Assembly: GCF_963678975.1 (NCBI RefSeq)
Contig: NC_089273.1
Span: 23,392,356 to 23,456,355 of the forward strand
Direction: 5' to 3'
Length of the DNA: 64,000 nt
Origin: Dysidea avara
Taxonomy: Eukaryota; Porifera; Demospongiae; Dictyoceratida; Dysideidae
In this document: positions 22,670 through 35,077 of the stretch, piece by piece
How the letters are laid out: each line of letters opens with the position of its first letter
How positions within the stretch are numbered: position 1 is the first letter of the stretch
The notes under the pieces: generated by a model
The model's input: only the letters and a program-made list of their open reading frames with translations
Database searches by the model: none
Told to the model about the DNA's origin: nothing
Made by a program: the position numbers and the translations under genes

Positions 22670-22755
22670 CACCACACACACACGCATGCACACACACATT
22701 ACACATACACACTACATGTACAAACACTACACGTACACACACACGTACACACACA

Positions 22756-22808
<53 letters not shown>
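22670..22808. repeat. (AC)n microsatellite
   Basis: Imperfect CACACA/CACGTACA repeats run into a pure (AC)n run from about 22759 to 22808. Both-strand open frames over it are artefacts of the dinucleotide. Confidence 0.95.
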
Positions 22809-22810
<2 letters not shown>

Positions 22811-23602
22811 GGCATGAAATCTTTGCTTTAAAGTTCTTCATCTCCAATCACACTAGTACGTTGCTGCATCGATTCCTATATGAAACAACCACACTTTTAA
22901 ATGACTACACAATGATCACTCAGCACCTCAGCAGAGGTTGGTCATGCTTCATCAGCCTATGATGTCAAACACACCAATCAAGCTCTGTTCTCGGTGTTAA
23001 GACTTGTTTAGCAGCTAGCTAGGAAAGCAGTGCATTGTACTGAGAAAGTTTGCAATAGTGGTAGGCTGCCCTGGCATGAGATATACAATCGATCTTTTAA
23101 AATATTAAGAATTGTGAAAGTTGGATTAGTCCAACACGTCCCTTGAGATCACAAGATGAACAATGACACATGACCAACCTCCTCTGATCACTCCCTCTGA
23201 TGATCACTCAAACTGGATTAAAGTAGGTGTGTATGTTACATAGAAGGGACCAGAGCAACAAAAGTTAGTAAAACAAGAGAAACATGAATGATAGAGCTAA
23301 ACGACTTTGTAGAATGTCATTGAAGTATAAAGGTAGGGATTTCCCCATACTTTGCTCAATGCTTTTATTTAATGCTCACCACATTGCAAATAGTACTATT
23401 GCAATTAGGGATGTGTGAAGGATAGCTAACGTGATAATGAACTTTTTACGATAACGATAACTTAGAGGTGTTGTACTCGCCTGTTCTGAGTGCTGCAATG
23501 ACCATTCTATTAGAGTGTCTTTGTCATTTACTTTCCCTTTATATAATAGCTCAAAAATAAGCTTCATCACATTTTACATATTGCTTGCAACTGAATTGTA
23601 TA

Positions 23603-23743
23603 ACAGTGGAACCTGTCTATAAGGGCCACAATTTCTTGGCAGGTGGCTGCTTTAGACATCTCATTTGAGAAATTTTAGGTGGTCTTTATAGAGAGGTGAC
23701 GTGGCCAGTCTACATAAGTGGCCGTTAAGACAGGTTCCACTGA
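23603..23743. mobile_element. CAGTGGAACCTGTC MITE with TA duplication
   Basis: ACAGTGGAACCTGTCTATAA and AAGACAGGTTCCACTGA are inverted ends, flanked by TA. Same family as 1117-1354. The body is 141 bp. Confidence 0.7.
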
Positions 23744-23819
23744 TATTACTTGGCTCACGTGTGCAACTACCATGATATAATTGTGCTGTGTAAACGTTTA
23801 TAAGTAACAAGATGGATTC

Positions 23820-24052
23820 ATCGCTTCGTCTTGGCGAGGCGTTATGACCATGGCTCACGTGTGCAACTACCATGATTTACTATGATGTAGCAACATGATG
23901 GATTCATTGCTTCGTCTTAGCGAGGTGTTACTTGTCAGTCAGTAACAAGACTACTTTGTTTTACAGCACATTTCATTGTATTGCTAGTTACCACAAAAAG
24001 TAATATTACTACGTAATGAGATACTCACGCAATGAATTACTCACAACACTGG
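23820..24052. mobile_element. Decayed copy related to the hAT MITE at 54421-54910
   Basis: It shares a GATTCAT(C/T)GCTTCGTCTT-like internal phrase, AGTAATATTACTACGTAA, and an end reading ACTCACAACACTGGT, compared with ACTCCCAACACTGGT in the intact copy. The left end is lost. ATGGCTCACGTGTGCAACTA is also duplicated here (23751 and 23850). Confidence 0.45.
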
Positions 24053-24198
24053 TATTAACACAGGTGGCACACACCCATTACCGAGCTCTTTTGAATATTT
24101 AACATGAAGCAAAGAAACCAACAAAACTTCTCAGTATCTCATGACCGTGTGTACACTGAGGTGTGAAACTTTGTTACATGATCACAGTGACATATACA

Positions 24199-24711
24199 TC
24201 AATTTTTTTTTGTATTGTTAAAAAGTATACTATGCCATACAAATGCTGTCATATATAATTTACATCCAATAAAAACAGAATTGCAAACATGTACACGGCA
24301 GAATATTGATTATACAAGCCCTTGGGGACCAGCAGGTGTGTTGGATATCATAGCTCTGAAAATTTGCACAATATCAGCTCAAATCAGTGTATTACGAACA
24401 GCAAAAAAAATTAATTTTTCAACTTCCTCAATAGAACACTCACTACTCTAATAGAGCAATCATTTTTGGAATTGTCTGAATTGAAGTTTCGATAAGTAAT
24501 TGCATAAGGCTCCCCTGTAAGGCCACCATTATTCTATTCTTTATTTCCTTTTTGTCACCATCGCATCAATGTTTAGATAGACTCACTAAAACTTAACTGT
24601 TTACATGTGAATAACAATGTGTAACACAGCTCCAATGTGAACATACTAGCATAACGGCAGAGCTCAAATTGAGGGTATACAGGAGTACACAAAGTATACC
24701 TTGTTAGAATT
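24199..24711 (+). repeat. Arm of a long-range inverted repeat (partner 1-505)
   Basis: Inverted copy of the window's first 505 bases, ending at CTTGTTAGAATT. Beyond it the sequence repeats a short GTACCTTGTTAG phrase. It is not proven to be a terminal repeat of anything. Confidence 0.85.
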
Positions 24712-25281
24712 ATTTCTGGGAATAGTGTACCTTGTTAGCTTCAAGATTAATGTACTATACTAGAACATTCACTAGAGCATTCATCACAAAGAAATATTCG
24801 AGTATTCACTAATCATTCTGTGCTCTTTCGGTAGAGCAGTACTAAATTGATTGGGGGAAGAATCGGTTAAGAAAGCTATCCCACTAGCTCTAAAATTGGT
24901 AAGGCCTTTCTTTTTTTCTGTTTTGCTCTCAGGTCTGAACTTCAGTGTATTATAATATATACCTTCATATTATTTTACAATTAAAGCATTGCACAATGGT
25001 GCACAAATTTCAGGGGGACTAGTTTACATATGTGAAGGTGCACACACTTACTGACACCAAAGGATGGTTAGCAATTACTTCCCCAGCCGCCCACTCCCCT
25101 CCCCCCACATGCACCTGTGGTACTCACCAATGGGATACTACAGCATGTAATAACACTAATGATGGAATGTTGTCGCAAGACATAGTGATGTTTTGATGAA
25201 TAGGCAATATTATTATTAATGTTAATAATTCCACTGGGCACCCCCAAACTCTTTGGCTAAGGTGAATCAACATGAACTGTT

Positions 25282-25696
25282 TAGTCTCGTGTGGCCAAAC
25301 CTTTTTTCGCGCAGGGGCTTATCGATTAGAGATTATAAGCGTCCACACCGAAAAGGGTCTGGTCCAGTTCGTATAGGTCTCAGCACGTTCGTCAACACCT
25401 GGAGTGTCGTTGACCATGGATACATCATTTTACATTCAGAATTATTAATTATCTAATAACATCAAACGGGTATGTTAATAATGTAGTGACTTTAAGTGAC
25501 GTGACCCAATCAGCAGTCCTTTGGTGTTTTCTGTTTACACCATAAAGCATTAAATAAATAAATAAATAATAAACATCCAACACCATGTTGTTGACTCTGT
25601 GAATGCAAACTGGACCAGACCCTTTTCGTGCAGGCACTTATAATCTCCAATCGATAAGCCCCTGCACAAAAATAGCGGTCTGGCCACGTGAGACTA
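25282..25696. mobile_element. MITE with ~90-bp terminal inverted repeats, TAGTCTCGTG ends
   Basis: The left arm (25282-25378) and right arm (about 25598-25696) are inverted, with shared phrases CAGGGGCTTATCGATT and AAAAGGGTCTGGTCCAGTT. They are flanked by TGAACTGTT (25273-25281) and GGAACTGTT (25697-25705), an 8-of-9 match. A long terminal repeat with a duplication of about 9 bp fits Mutator-like elements. There is no gene inside. Confidence 0.8.
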
Positions 25697-26210
25697 GGAA
25701 CTGTTGTCCCACTATGGGACAATTGACAAGCATAAATAAGCATAATTTAGTTGCCCCTCACTACACTGCATTGAGTCCCCTTGTTGCAACCAGTACTTGG
25801 AATAAGGATTAGATTTACTAGTACAACAATGGAACACTTGGTTGTATCAAATAAATATATAGTGCGACGGAAGGATGGATGGAGAAGGTGGGGGCGTAGG
25901 AGCATTGTAACATTCAGAACTACAGCTGGGTGAACTTAAAAACAAACACATAAGTAGGCGATTGCGCCACCTGCCTAACCAGCCTAGGCCTTAAACACGA
26001 GCTTAAACAACATTCTAACAACGGTGATCATTATTTAGAATAAACAGGTTCCGTGACACTCGCATTATTTAAAACCACTATGTATTTTGCTTTTGCTTAC
26101 TTGCTATCGCCTTAATCCATTTTCCTCACACATCAGCGCGGTAAGAAGAAACTCCTATCAGCATACAGCATAGGATTACGAATTTCATAATTCGTGAATT
26201 ATAAAGTACA

Positions 26211-26301
26211 AAATCCTAAGACCAGAACAAATATGTAATACGCGCTTCGCGCGCACAGCGCGCGAAGCGCGTATTACATATTTGTTCTGGTCTTAGGATT
26301 T
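26211..26301. repeat. Perfect 44-bp-arm hairpin
   Basis: The left arm (26211-26254, starting AAATCCTAAGACCAG) and right arm (26258-26301) are exact reverse complements around ACA. The GC-rich centre reads CGCGCTTCGCGCGC. The same trace carries a second small palindrome just upstream (ACGAATTTCATAATTCGT, near 26178). It could be a fold-back element or a cruciform-prone relic. Confidence 0.95.
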
Positions 26302-26601
26302 CATGTTGCGGGAAAATTCACGGACCATCCAGGCCATAAACTCTTTCATGTGAAATTTCAGGCCTGCAATTTTCTTCGTCTGGCTGCAGGAGCTGCAAAA
26401 GTAACCTGTCTGAATGTTCTCAATTCTGGGACAAAAAATTGTATTATCGGTCGAGTGGCACTGCTCGTAATGCTTTAAACTGATCAAGTCTTTCTGTGCT
26501 TGATATGAAAGATCATCTCTTATATTCTCCAAATACATGCATATATTTGGCTTAGTCCTTATTGACTGTGAATTACAAAGCTCCAAAGTCACCTCTGTCA
26601 T
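26293..26601 (-). CDS. Unrecognised small ORF with Cys pairs (possible exon)
   Basis: 102 codons from ATG. The middle holds HYEQC, later FCPRIENIQTGYFCSSC and KKIAGLKFHMKEF, which could form a zinc-binding site. The end overlaps the hairpin and the start region belongs to a dispersed repeat (copy at 41185-41505), so a transposon origin is likely. I do not recognise it, and it may not be expressed. Confidence 0.25.
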   Translation of the reverse strand: MTEVTLELCNSQSIRTKPNICMYLENIRDDLSYQAQKDLISLKHYEQCHSTDNTIFCPRIENIQTGYFCSSCSQTKKIAGLKFHMKEFMAWMVREFSRNMKS

Positions 26602-26845
26602 GCAATCTTAAATTCGACCACATGTGAAGCTCATGCAAATTAAATAGTCGCCTAATAAATCAAATTCAAAGCTATTTTTTATGAACCTTGAAAGCATCAT
26701 CTACCGTTCAATAGTAAATAGATACATGCATGATGACGGCACCTTGATTTTTGCTGGAATAACTACATTGCATTTAGGCTTGTCTGACAGTAGCAGCCTG
26801 GCTACTGCACCCAGCAGAGATATATACAATCCAAACCCATTTAAG
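26525..26845 (+). repeat. Dispersed repeat, inverted copy at 41185-41505
   Basis: It shares ATATTTGGCTTAGTCCTTAT, a CTACCGTTCAATAGTAAATA-type phrase, GGCTACTGCACCCAGCA and others with the reverse complement of 41185-41505, at about 80% by eye. No termini were found. Confidence 0.7.
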
Positions 26846-27714
26846 TTGCGATTTTACTATCTTCTGTCTTAAAAATGTCAAAAGTTTCTCTTCAAAATAC
26901 CCAGGACATTAGCCAGATAGAAATACTCTAATAGAGCAGTCAATTACTCTAATATAACGATCAGCAAATGTATTATCACATAGACGTCTATTATAATCAG
27001 TATTTAAACATTGTAATCATCGAAATTAATATATTAATACTCTTATGGAAGTTAATAATCCTGGACGTAGCTCTCAGATTTTCTGACAGCTCCAATTGTA
27101 TAATAAATGACTGTTCTATTAGTAGCGATTTCCAACCAACAAATTTTCATACATATTTTTGCTACTTAAATTACACACCTTCAATAAAAGTTTCACAAGC
27201 TGCTATTCCAGTTAATGTTAGTCTGTGCTTCGTACTTCGTAATGCACTTTACTGGATTAAGCTCCAAGTGGTATTTATTGAAATATGTCAAATCAAAGTT
27301 TGAGAAATAAAAATCACCATAGGAATCCCATACAAATAATTTCTAATTGGAAGAATACGGCACTGGTGATAGTCAAAGTTTCCGAGTGTTTCTGCATAAA
27401 TCTGAGGCAGATTAGGATGAAGAAAGTGTTCCCGGGCAAGCCGTATAATTATGCTGATTTCGATCATGCCGTGTTTTTTAATTGGAGGACGATTGACGTT
27501 GGATTACAACGAAAATATGGCCCTTTAAAAGGCAAATCGCCATCTAGCATTGTTCAGAATTCAGCATTACAATCACCCTGGGTTTCAAGGCATCCCTCTG
27601 CATCGATGCAAGTATAGTTTGAAGGTGAGCAGTTTGTTGTCTTATGCAGAATTGCAATATAAGGTTCAAGGTTGAGCATAATCTTTTCAAAAATGGAGAC
27701 TGACATGTGATACC

Positions 27715-28133
27715 TAGGCACCGGCCGATTATGCCGGCATAATTTAAAGCATAATAGGTGAGTGACCAAAAGCATCAAGCATAATGCCAGCATAATAGGG
27801 ACGATGTTTGAAAAATTAATTAAATGCGCAATACGCACTCCTGAAAGAAAGCAAATATTCACTGCCAATAGTATTATTAGTGCGTTTTATAATCGAAAAC
27901 ACGTAATATAACTTATTAAACCGTTTCTTTGTTGGTTATTCACACTTTGCAAAAATAAGATCGAGATACTCTAATAGAGCAGTCAGGAAAGGCTGATATA
28001 CTCTAATAAAACAGTCACTTCTAGAGCATAATCTTGATTTTGAAAGCATAATTTTGAGCATAATAGGCTTAATTTTTGAGCAATGCTCAAAAGCATAATA
28101 GGTAAAATTTCGGGCATAATAGGCCGGTGCCTA
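27715..28133. mobile_element. hAT-type MITE with 8-bp target duplication
   Basis: The ends TAGGCACCGGCC and GGCCGGTGCCTA are inverted. They are flanked by identical GTGATACC at 27707-27714 and 28134-28141. The interior repeats AGCATAAT(A/T) many times and contains two copies of the CTCTAATAGAG-type motif. There is no gene. The 8-bp duplication supports the hAT superfamily. Confidence 0.9.
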
Positions 28134-28469
28134 GTGATACCAACCTTGCATGGCTTCACACTTACCTGATGTTATATTCTGGTGTATTTACAGCTGTTTT
28201 GATCCAGCTTCAGTGATTGTAATTTTAGTCAGAAAATATTTATAATTTCTCTTTGTAATATATAGTGATGTCATTGTGTTATATAATAATCATTATCCTT
28301 AGTGCTTACAATATGACAAATAAAGCTAACAGTGTCTAAACAAATCTATTTTAATAATATTATTGGTCTTACATTTTGTTATCTGATTGTCATGTTTCCA
28401 AAGTAATTGTTAATTGTAACTTGTGATGCCATTACTTACCATGTTATATCAAGACACACGGTAGTGTGT

Positions 28470-28943
28470 CGTGCGGCCCAAGAAGGGGATTGACTAAGTT
28501 CACCCAATCCCATGTCACTCACGTGACTAGTATTATGTAACCACAGTAGATTGCGGGTGAATCACGAGGTGACGTAACACGTACCTCACAACTCTTATTA
28601 GAGCGCTTTTACGATGATGACTTGCAGGATGCTTGTAAGAGAAGAACAGTGGTTTCTTTGTTGGGACTAGACCAAGTTTCACTGGGGTTAGCTACTGAAC
28701 AAAGAAACTAGAGTACTATAAATGGTAAGTAGGAATGTATTGCATTGTACTGGTAGCTAGCTCCATAGTAAGGCTACAGTCCACTAATGCTTCCACTGTG
28801 GCCAAATAACTGGGCTGCTTACAAAGCGGCCGTAGTTCTTCCAAGACAGTACAGAGGCCAACAGAAGTTGTCAGGCTATGGTGCATGGCTGTTAAATACT
28901 CATTCTGTATTCTGTTAGTGCTGCTGTTGGGTATGCCCTAGTT
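28470..28943 (+). repeat. Left outer arm of a 7.9-kb imperfect palindrome
   Basis: From CCAAGAAGGGGATTGACTAA to GGGTATGCCCTAGTT this matches the reverse complement of 35078-36370, once the 740-bp TTAA element in the right arm is set aside. Identity is roughly 85-90% by eye. Confidence 0.85.
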
Positions 28944-29215
28944 GTTGCATGCTGCCACTAGAATTTACTTGATTGACACAATAACAATATACTCCAACAT
29001 ACTGGGCAAGGCAATGTTTCTCATCATCTACCAGGCTGTGTTCCCTTTATCAACTGTCCCTTGTCATCCTTGGCAGTATTTAGGTCGTTGTGGAACTTCA
29101 GGCCTGGCCACTATTTGTGACACTTGGACAGTCTTGCCTGAGTAGCCCAGTGATAGTTTGCTGGGCAATATGGCTGCCAGAAGTGTGCGTATGTCTTCGG
29201 TTGTGTCCGGTCGTA

Positions 29216-29285
29216 TTTTTCTTCAGTAGGAAACTATTACATTGTTCAAGTGTACCCAGCTGTTTAAGTGGGGATCAGCTGCCAG
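29216..29285 (+). repeat. SINE body fragment
   Basis: CTATTACATTGTTCAAGTGT, then CCCAGCTGTTTAAGTGGGGA, matches the body of the tRNA-derived SINE at 63760-63975. The tRNA-like head is absent. Confidence 0.45.
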
Positions 29286-29814
29286 TTAACACCAGATCCC
29301 CATTAGATTAACCCAGGTCCTGACTTTAGTTACTATAACTGGTTGTACTGATTTTTACTGGGGAAGAAATTCCCCAGGTATATATATATATGGATGTACA
29401 TAGTACATGTTACATGATATCTGATAACAGGCCTAGGTACTGCATGATACATGACGGAACCCTCACTTGATGAGAGCACTGAGATTATTTGCAAGAAATC
29501 AGTTTTTGTCATTGGAATGTCTGCCCGGATTTGGTGGTTGGGCCAAAAAACTTCTGTTGAAGGTGTTGCTAGTACACCACAATTATCTACTGGTGTTGTA
29601 GCTGATTCTTCTGATTCTTTTATTATGATAAGTAAAACTGTGGACACTGAGGTGAACTATAAGTAGCTACCCCTCAATGGCATCATTCATTGATCCATAG
29701 TTGCTGCCATGGAAGGCTTCCCTACAGGAGAGCTCTGAAAATTGTCCTTTATATCAATAGGATCTCGGTGGGTTGAACAATGTACTATTAAGGTAAGAGC
29801 TAGCTACTTAAGTG

Positions 29815-30411
29815 CAGTGGAACCTCTTAAGTAAAGGACACTTGGGGACCATGCTTGCTTGTTCTCTGTATGGAGGAGTCCTATGCAGGAAGGTTGACGT
29901 TATTTTAACTTGCAAAATTATTTTAGCAATTCTTTTAGCTAATATTCTGAAGGCTGCAACACACAACTTAGCAAGGAAGTGTACACACTACATTGCATTA
30001 GACACAAGTATGGCTTAGACAGCAACTAGCTAGCTTTACAGTAGACTGCATGATAACATAATGTAACTACTTAGTTTCTTACATACCTATTTATTCATAA
30101 TCACCGTAAATGTTCCACAACACTCCTCCCAATTTGTACTGACTTAAAGACATAAGAGTATTGTAATAATTGGTGCAGTGCATGTTGTCGCTAATAGTGT
30201 GGAGGATTGACTTTAAGGAACTGCAATTAAATCAATATGTTATTTAGAGGTAAAGGCATGTATTCAGTGCACAGCAGGGGTACTCATAGATTGTCCATTA
30301 CTTGTTATATAGAGGTGTACAAAGGTTACCAAATGGTAGGGGCCCATGATGTAGTGTCCGTAATTAGCAAATGTCCATTTCAGCGAATGTCCATTAATCA
30401 AGGTTCTACTG
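29815..30411. mobile_element. CAGTGGAACCTC-ended element, pogo/Tigger-like
   Basis: The left CAGTGGAACCTCTTAAGTAA and right TTAATCAAGGTTCTACTG are inverted. The interior has GGACACTTGGGGACC near the left end and GTGTCC...GTCCATT repeats near the right. It lies in the left half of the palindrome. No transposase remains. Confidence 0.55.
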
Positions 30412-30726
30412 CTGCTAGATTTGTATACAACCAATTGGTAAAAGTTGCTAGCCGGTTCTTCCTGCTTCACAGGTAAGGTACATACACATACACTGTATAT
30501 CATCCTGATATGATGTGGATAATTTTAGGTCGTAAACAACAAGGCATAGGTGTTCTCAACCAGGTGTTTTAACAGGTGTTGATTCACTGAAGTTACTGCT
30601 GATGGTGCATATTGACAGGTACGATTAGGCCTTGCAACAAAACTGTTTATAAAGGGGAATTCTTTAGCATTACTTTACTAACTGCACTACAGCCAACTAA
30701 CCTTATCGTATTTAGTGGAATTGCAA

Positions 30727-30966
30727 TTATTGGGCACTAATTAAGTTGTCCGGGTGCCTATATATGCAACTTATGGGACCAAATTATATAACCTTATTAA
30801 TAGGGGTGCTACAGATAATTGGTTTGAAATGTTATGATAACTATTCATGTAGGAGGCATCTGATGACCTCATCACCAGCCATGCTTACAAGGTTATCATG
30901 AGCTCTTAAAGACCAAGCCATCCTACACTGTAGTATTGGAATGTGACAATGAATGGCAAAGTAGCC
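30727..30966 (+). repeat. Left inner arm of the 7.9-kb palindrome
   Basis: TTGGGCACTAATTAAGTTGT through GATGACCTCATCACCAGCCA and CATGAGCTCTTAAAG matches the reverse complement of 33424-33655. The inverted order is the same as that of the outer arms, so both pairs belong to one large inverted structure. Confidence 0.75.
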
Positions 30967-31854
30967 AAAGGCTATGGAGACAAGAGAAGGCAGCTAGAAA
31001 GAAAAACATTGGTCATACTTGTTTAGTGTTGTACAGTCATTATGTTCCCTTGTAGTGGCAATAATATCTGAAGAATACGAGAAGCCGCGAGAAATAAACA
31101 ATAAGAGAAGCCGAGAAATAAAGAATAATGACACAGCTTGTCTAGACAGCATCCTAACATTCAACTATACATGAATTGAGACCTTCCATATGCAGAATAA
31201 CTCTACTGTAAAACATGGTATGCATAAAATCTTTTGATCTTTGGGTCTTTAAAATCACTAAGAGACCTCTGGAGAGTTCACTCAGATCCTCATGGCTTTA
31301 AAAAACTTTGACGTCACCTTGGATTTTTATGTATCATCCTTAGTGTTTAAAACCACAAAGATCCTCATGGTAGGTCTCTAACTATTACTTAGTGTCTGTA
31401 AAAGTACTGCTTACTACAGTAGAGTGGTTAAACGACAAATTTTGATGAAATTGTTCACTATTGTGATGTGATAAAAGCACCAAATTTTATGTACAAGTTG
31501 AGTAAGGTATACTAAATCATTTGAGATATGGTGCGACATCCAAATCACTGCAGAAAGCCATACAAGTGTATTCAAATCTTTGTTTTTGTTTAAATAGCAT
31601 GAAATGTAATTTCAAATTTAGTGCAATCAGAAAATGTAATCAACTGTACTTAGTCACTTCTAAAGGTGCCAATATTTCAGTGTAAAAAGTAGAGACACAA
31701 TCCGATAGAAACAGTATCTATGGTTTTGTATACCTTCATTCTCCATGCTTCTTAACATTGCAAGCTAATGAATGACCTGGATGGACACCTCAGCTTCTGG
31801 ATGTGTTGTTTATGGACACCTCCCTTGATCAGCTCCTGGCCAGATCTTTAAACT

Positions 31855-32093
31855 CGACATAGACTACAAACGTTTTACAAAGCATTCCACACCCAAATTC
31901 CTTTAATTATCTTCCAATGACCAGAGAAACCAGGCAATATCATTTCATGCCTCCAACAACACCTACAACAATTTTTACATCATACCAAAAAAGAGAACAG
32001 TACAAGAATGGAACTCGTTACCACGATTCCTAATCGAACTAGATGGCTTTGATTCATTTTCTATTTCAAATTACTGTACCAATGTGAATGTAT
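31855..32093 (+). pseudogene. LINE ORF2 C-terminal fragment
   Basis: One frame reads YKRFTKHSTPKF, then NTYNNFYIIPKKRTVQEWNS and LPRFLIELDGFDSF, the xWNxLP-type ending of CR1/RTE-group LINE proteins. At least one stop interrupts it. It lies in the centre of the palindrome. Confidence 0.6.
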
Positions 32094-32266
32094 GATTTTT
32101 TCTTCCTGAGCATACCAGCATTGACAAATGCAGATGTAAAGTGTCAGTATGTTCACCTTTATGGCTTCTTCAATACATTTCTGTTGGTTTTACTTTTCAG
32201 GTTCTTTGAGCATTATGATGGTTACTTTTAATGGCACCATATCTTAGTATGAATCAAGCAAATATG

Positions 32267-32496
32267 TGATCAGATTTGTGAAAAGGGGTCTTCCACACTT
32301 ACCAACTTTGATGGTTAATGACTTATGATAGGAAAATGCTACTGACTTGACATTTGGCTAGTAGTGAGTACCAACATAGCTTTATGGATGGAGAAATTTT
32401 CAGGTTTGTACATTAGCTGAACACTAAGTTATGAGCTGATCTCCTGAGTTCATACAAATGGATGTGTGTGGAACACCCCTTTCGCAAATCCAGTCA
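32267..32496. mobile_element. MITE with TGATCAGATTTG / AAGGGGTCTTCCACAC ends
   Basis: The left TGATCAGATTTGTGAAAAGG, then GGTCTTCCACAC, and the right GTGTGTGGAACACCCCTTTC, then GCAAATCCAGTCA, are inverted. Same family as 39942-40155. No clear target duplication. Confidence 0.7.
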
Positions 32497-33423
32497 CATT
32501 GTGTATCAAGTTTGGAGCTTATATCAAAAAGTGAACAATTTTTTTTTTGCTTAGCCGCTCTACAATTATGGACACCAACTAATAGTGTCCTGATTATCAA
32601 GGCTTCCTGCTTTTCCAGGTCCGTCTATGTACTATGGGATACTTTGGGATCATTACTGAGTGTCCAGATTGCACAGGTGTTGCTGTAACAGGTTAACGGA
32701 TTCCACTGTACCAGGTACTAATGACTATTGGTCATTAAATCTCCATCTGCTGCAAATGCTTTAAGGTGTGATATTATTACATGGTTACTTGTGTACAAAG
32801 TGACCTGCTAATTAGTAAGGGTAAGTGAAATTAAATTAACGCATTCTTTGCTATCCAAACTTTCTCATGGACAAATTTAGACAAGTCTTATAACTTGGTA
32901 TTATTATAGTCATGAAGGAAATGATGATTTCAAACTGTCTAGGTGAAGGGGAGCAGTGTAATAAGCAGCACACACAATAGTGTAAATGTGGTCTAATTTT
33001 ATTTGGTGATTTTAATTGGGAGACTGCATTGGTTTTGTAACCATGGCATGGAGGGATATTGGCAGAATTTTATTTCAGGGAATTTTGTAGTTTAAATTTC
33101 ACACCAATGAAACCACATATCTGGTAATTCATTATATCCTTTAATTATACATTAGATAATCACACATAATAGCTGTATTGGCTTGTCAGATCAGTATTGC
33201 TCCATATCATACTTCAGACAGCCATTCCTCCAATATCTCCTGTATACAAATACAGCAGTAATACCTATTTTAAGCGTCTAACTCTCCACTAGCTATGTAG
33301 ACAAGGTCTTTAGCCTTGCACACTCCCTAGCAGATTTTTCAGGTCCAGAGCTTATAAAGATCAGAATGGATGGATGGATCAGTGAGATTATATCAACCAA
33401 TCGAACTAACATAAGTTGGACAC

Positions 33424-33655
33424 TGACTTTGCCCTTCTTCATCACATTCCACAAGTAGATAGCTTCATCTTTAGGAGCTCAGGACAACCCTTGCGAACAT
33501 GGTTGGTGATGAGATCATTAAATGCTTCCTACGTGAATATATTTATCATGATACTTCATCTATTTATAAGGAGTATCTCTGTCATATAGTTTGGTCCCAT
33601 AAGTTGTGAACATAAATTAACATACATGGGCATCTGGACAATTAGTGCCCAATAC
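33424..33655 (-). repeat. Right inner arm of the 7.9-kb palindrome
   Basis: Inverted match to 30727-30966. Read on the minus strand it has a short coding-like phrase (NDLITNHVRKGCPELLKM), so the original repeat may have carried a gene, now dead. Confidence 0.75.
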
Positions 33656-33699
33656 CTCAGGTTCACAGTACACAAATAAGGCAAGCAAGATGGTTCTAT

Positions 33700-35070
33700 C
33701 ATTCCATCACACAAACTGGCTCACACCAGGTACTTCAGGGATGTGCCCAGGTTTAGAATAGTGGTGGCTACAAGAGACAGGGATGAGTCCAGAAATGTGT
33801 GAGGCCTTAACTCGTGCATGGCAGAGGTGAATTTGTAGTGGTTGTTGAGTGGTAGTGGTGGCTATTTCATTTGAGAGGTCATCGGTACCGACCGCTGTGG
33901 GCTCATCCCTGCTTCATGGTTTGTAACAATGTTTAGTTTAGTACATGGGCCATGTGCATAAACAGTCCAGGTGGACCTAATATCTTGCAAAAATGGTCCA
34001 ACTAGATCACACGTGACAACAAAATGGTTGTGATGATATACATAAGATAGTTGATTACTTCACCCAACAGTATCACAGTTAACATCCCACCCATGGTACA
34101 CCGTACATGTTTCCACTCAAATAGATAGCCAGGCCATTTGTTAGTCTATGAATGGAGCCATACTAGTATATAGTGCTGTGGTAAGCTTTCTGATCGGCCA
34201 GGCAAAGTACAGATAATTTGTTTCTGATTGTCCACTTAATACCTCAGCTTCGATACAGGGTGGGTTAGGAATTTAGGAGTATGCAATAATGAAAAAGACT
34301 ATATCTCAATAACTTTCAATAATGAAACCAATTATCACAATAATAATGAGTCTTTACAGGTGCAAAAAAATTGTTTACGAGCAAGCAAGTAATTATTCTC
34401 AAAATGGTTCAAACAGCACTGCCACAACTGGTTGGAGAAATGTCTCACAAGTGTACCCTCAAACTGCCCTTGTTAACAGTATACAAAGGTTTCTATTATC
34501 TCAATAATTAGAAAATCAATCACAGCTGTAAGTCATACAGGTGTATAAGTGATTATTGCACAGCACTAATCTAGGTAACCAAAATTGCAACAACAGCAGG
34601 CTATTTGTCACTACAAAGATTTGAAAGACATTCTAATCACAATTGCTTATAGACCCTAAGGAGTGGTCTGGCTAAACATTGCTATGGCTTCGGATTTCAT
34701 GATGTTTTATATTTATGGGGAAACTGAGGGCAGAAGCGTTGAGTGTTCTATTACAAATACAAAGTGGAATAACTAGACATGGAACAAGTCTTTTACCTAG
34801 TAACTTACTTTTCAATAGCAATACTTTACCTTTCAGATTCCTTTACATTAGCATTTATAGAACATATACATTTTTTGCCCTATAAAAAGGTGGATGCACT
34901 TTTCACGGCATGTATTAAAGTGCCACACCCTTGTGCGCACAGAGTCTATACTGTTATCGCTTTTCTGAAAACATTTCATAGATGTAAATGATGGTTTGTC
35001 TATCGTAACATCGAGCTTGCACAAATTACGTAATATATTTTAAGGTGGTGGATGTAAAGTGAGGTAGGCT
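33700..35070. other. Gene-free stretch
   Basis: Only short frames. I saw no recognisable repeat ends and no RNA gene. Confidence 0.4.
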
Positions 35071-35077
35071 GCAAAAA

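Noticed and set aside
22649-22847. Cys/Val- or His/Thr-rich small proteins
   Set aside because: They are translations of the (AC)n microsatellite. The same applies to frames over 60562-60744.
1-24711. A 24.7-kb giant transposon with 500-bp terminal repeats
   Set aside because: No target duplication, no shared terminal motif, and no gene set linking the interior. The left edge is outside the window. Kept only as an inverted repeat.
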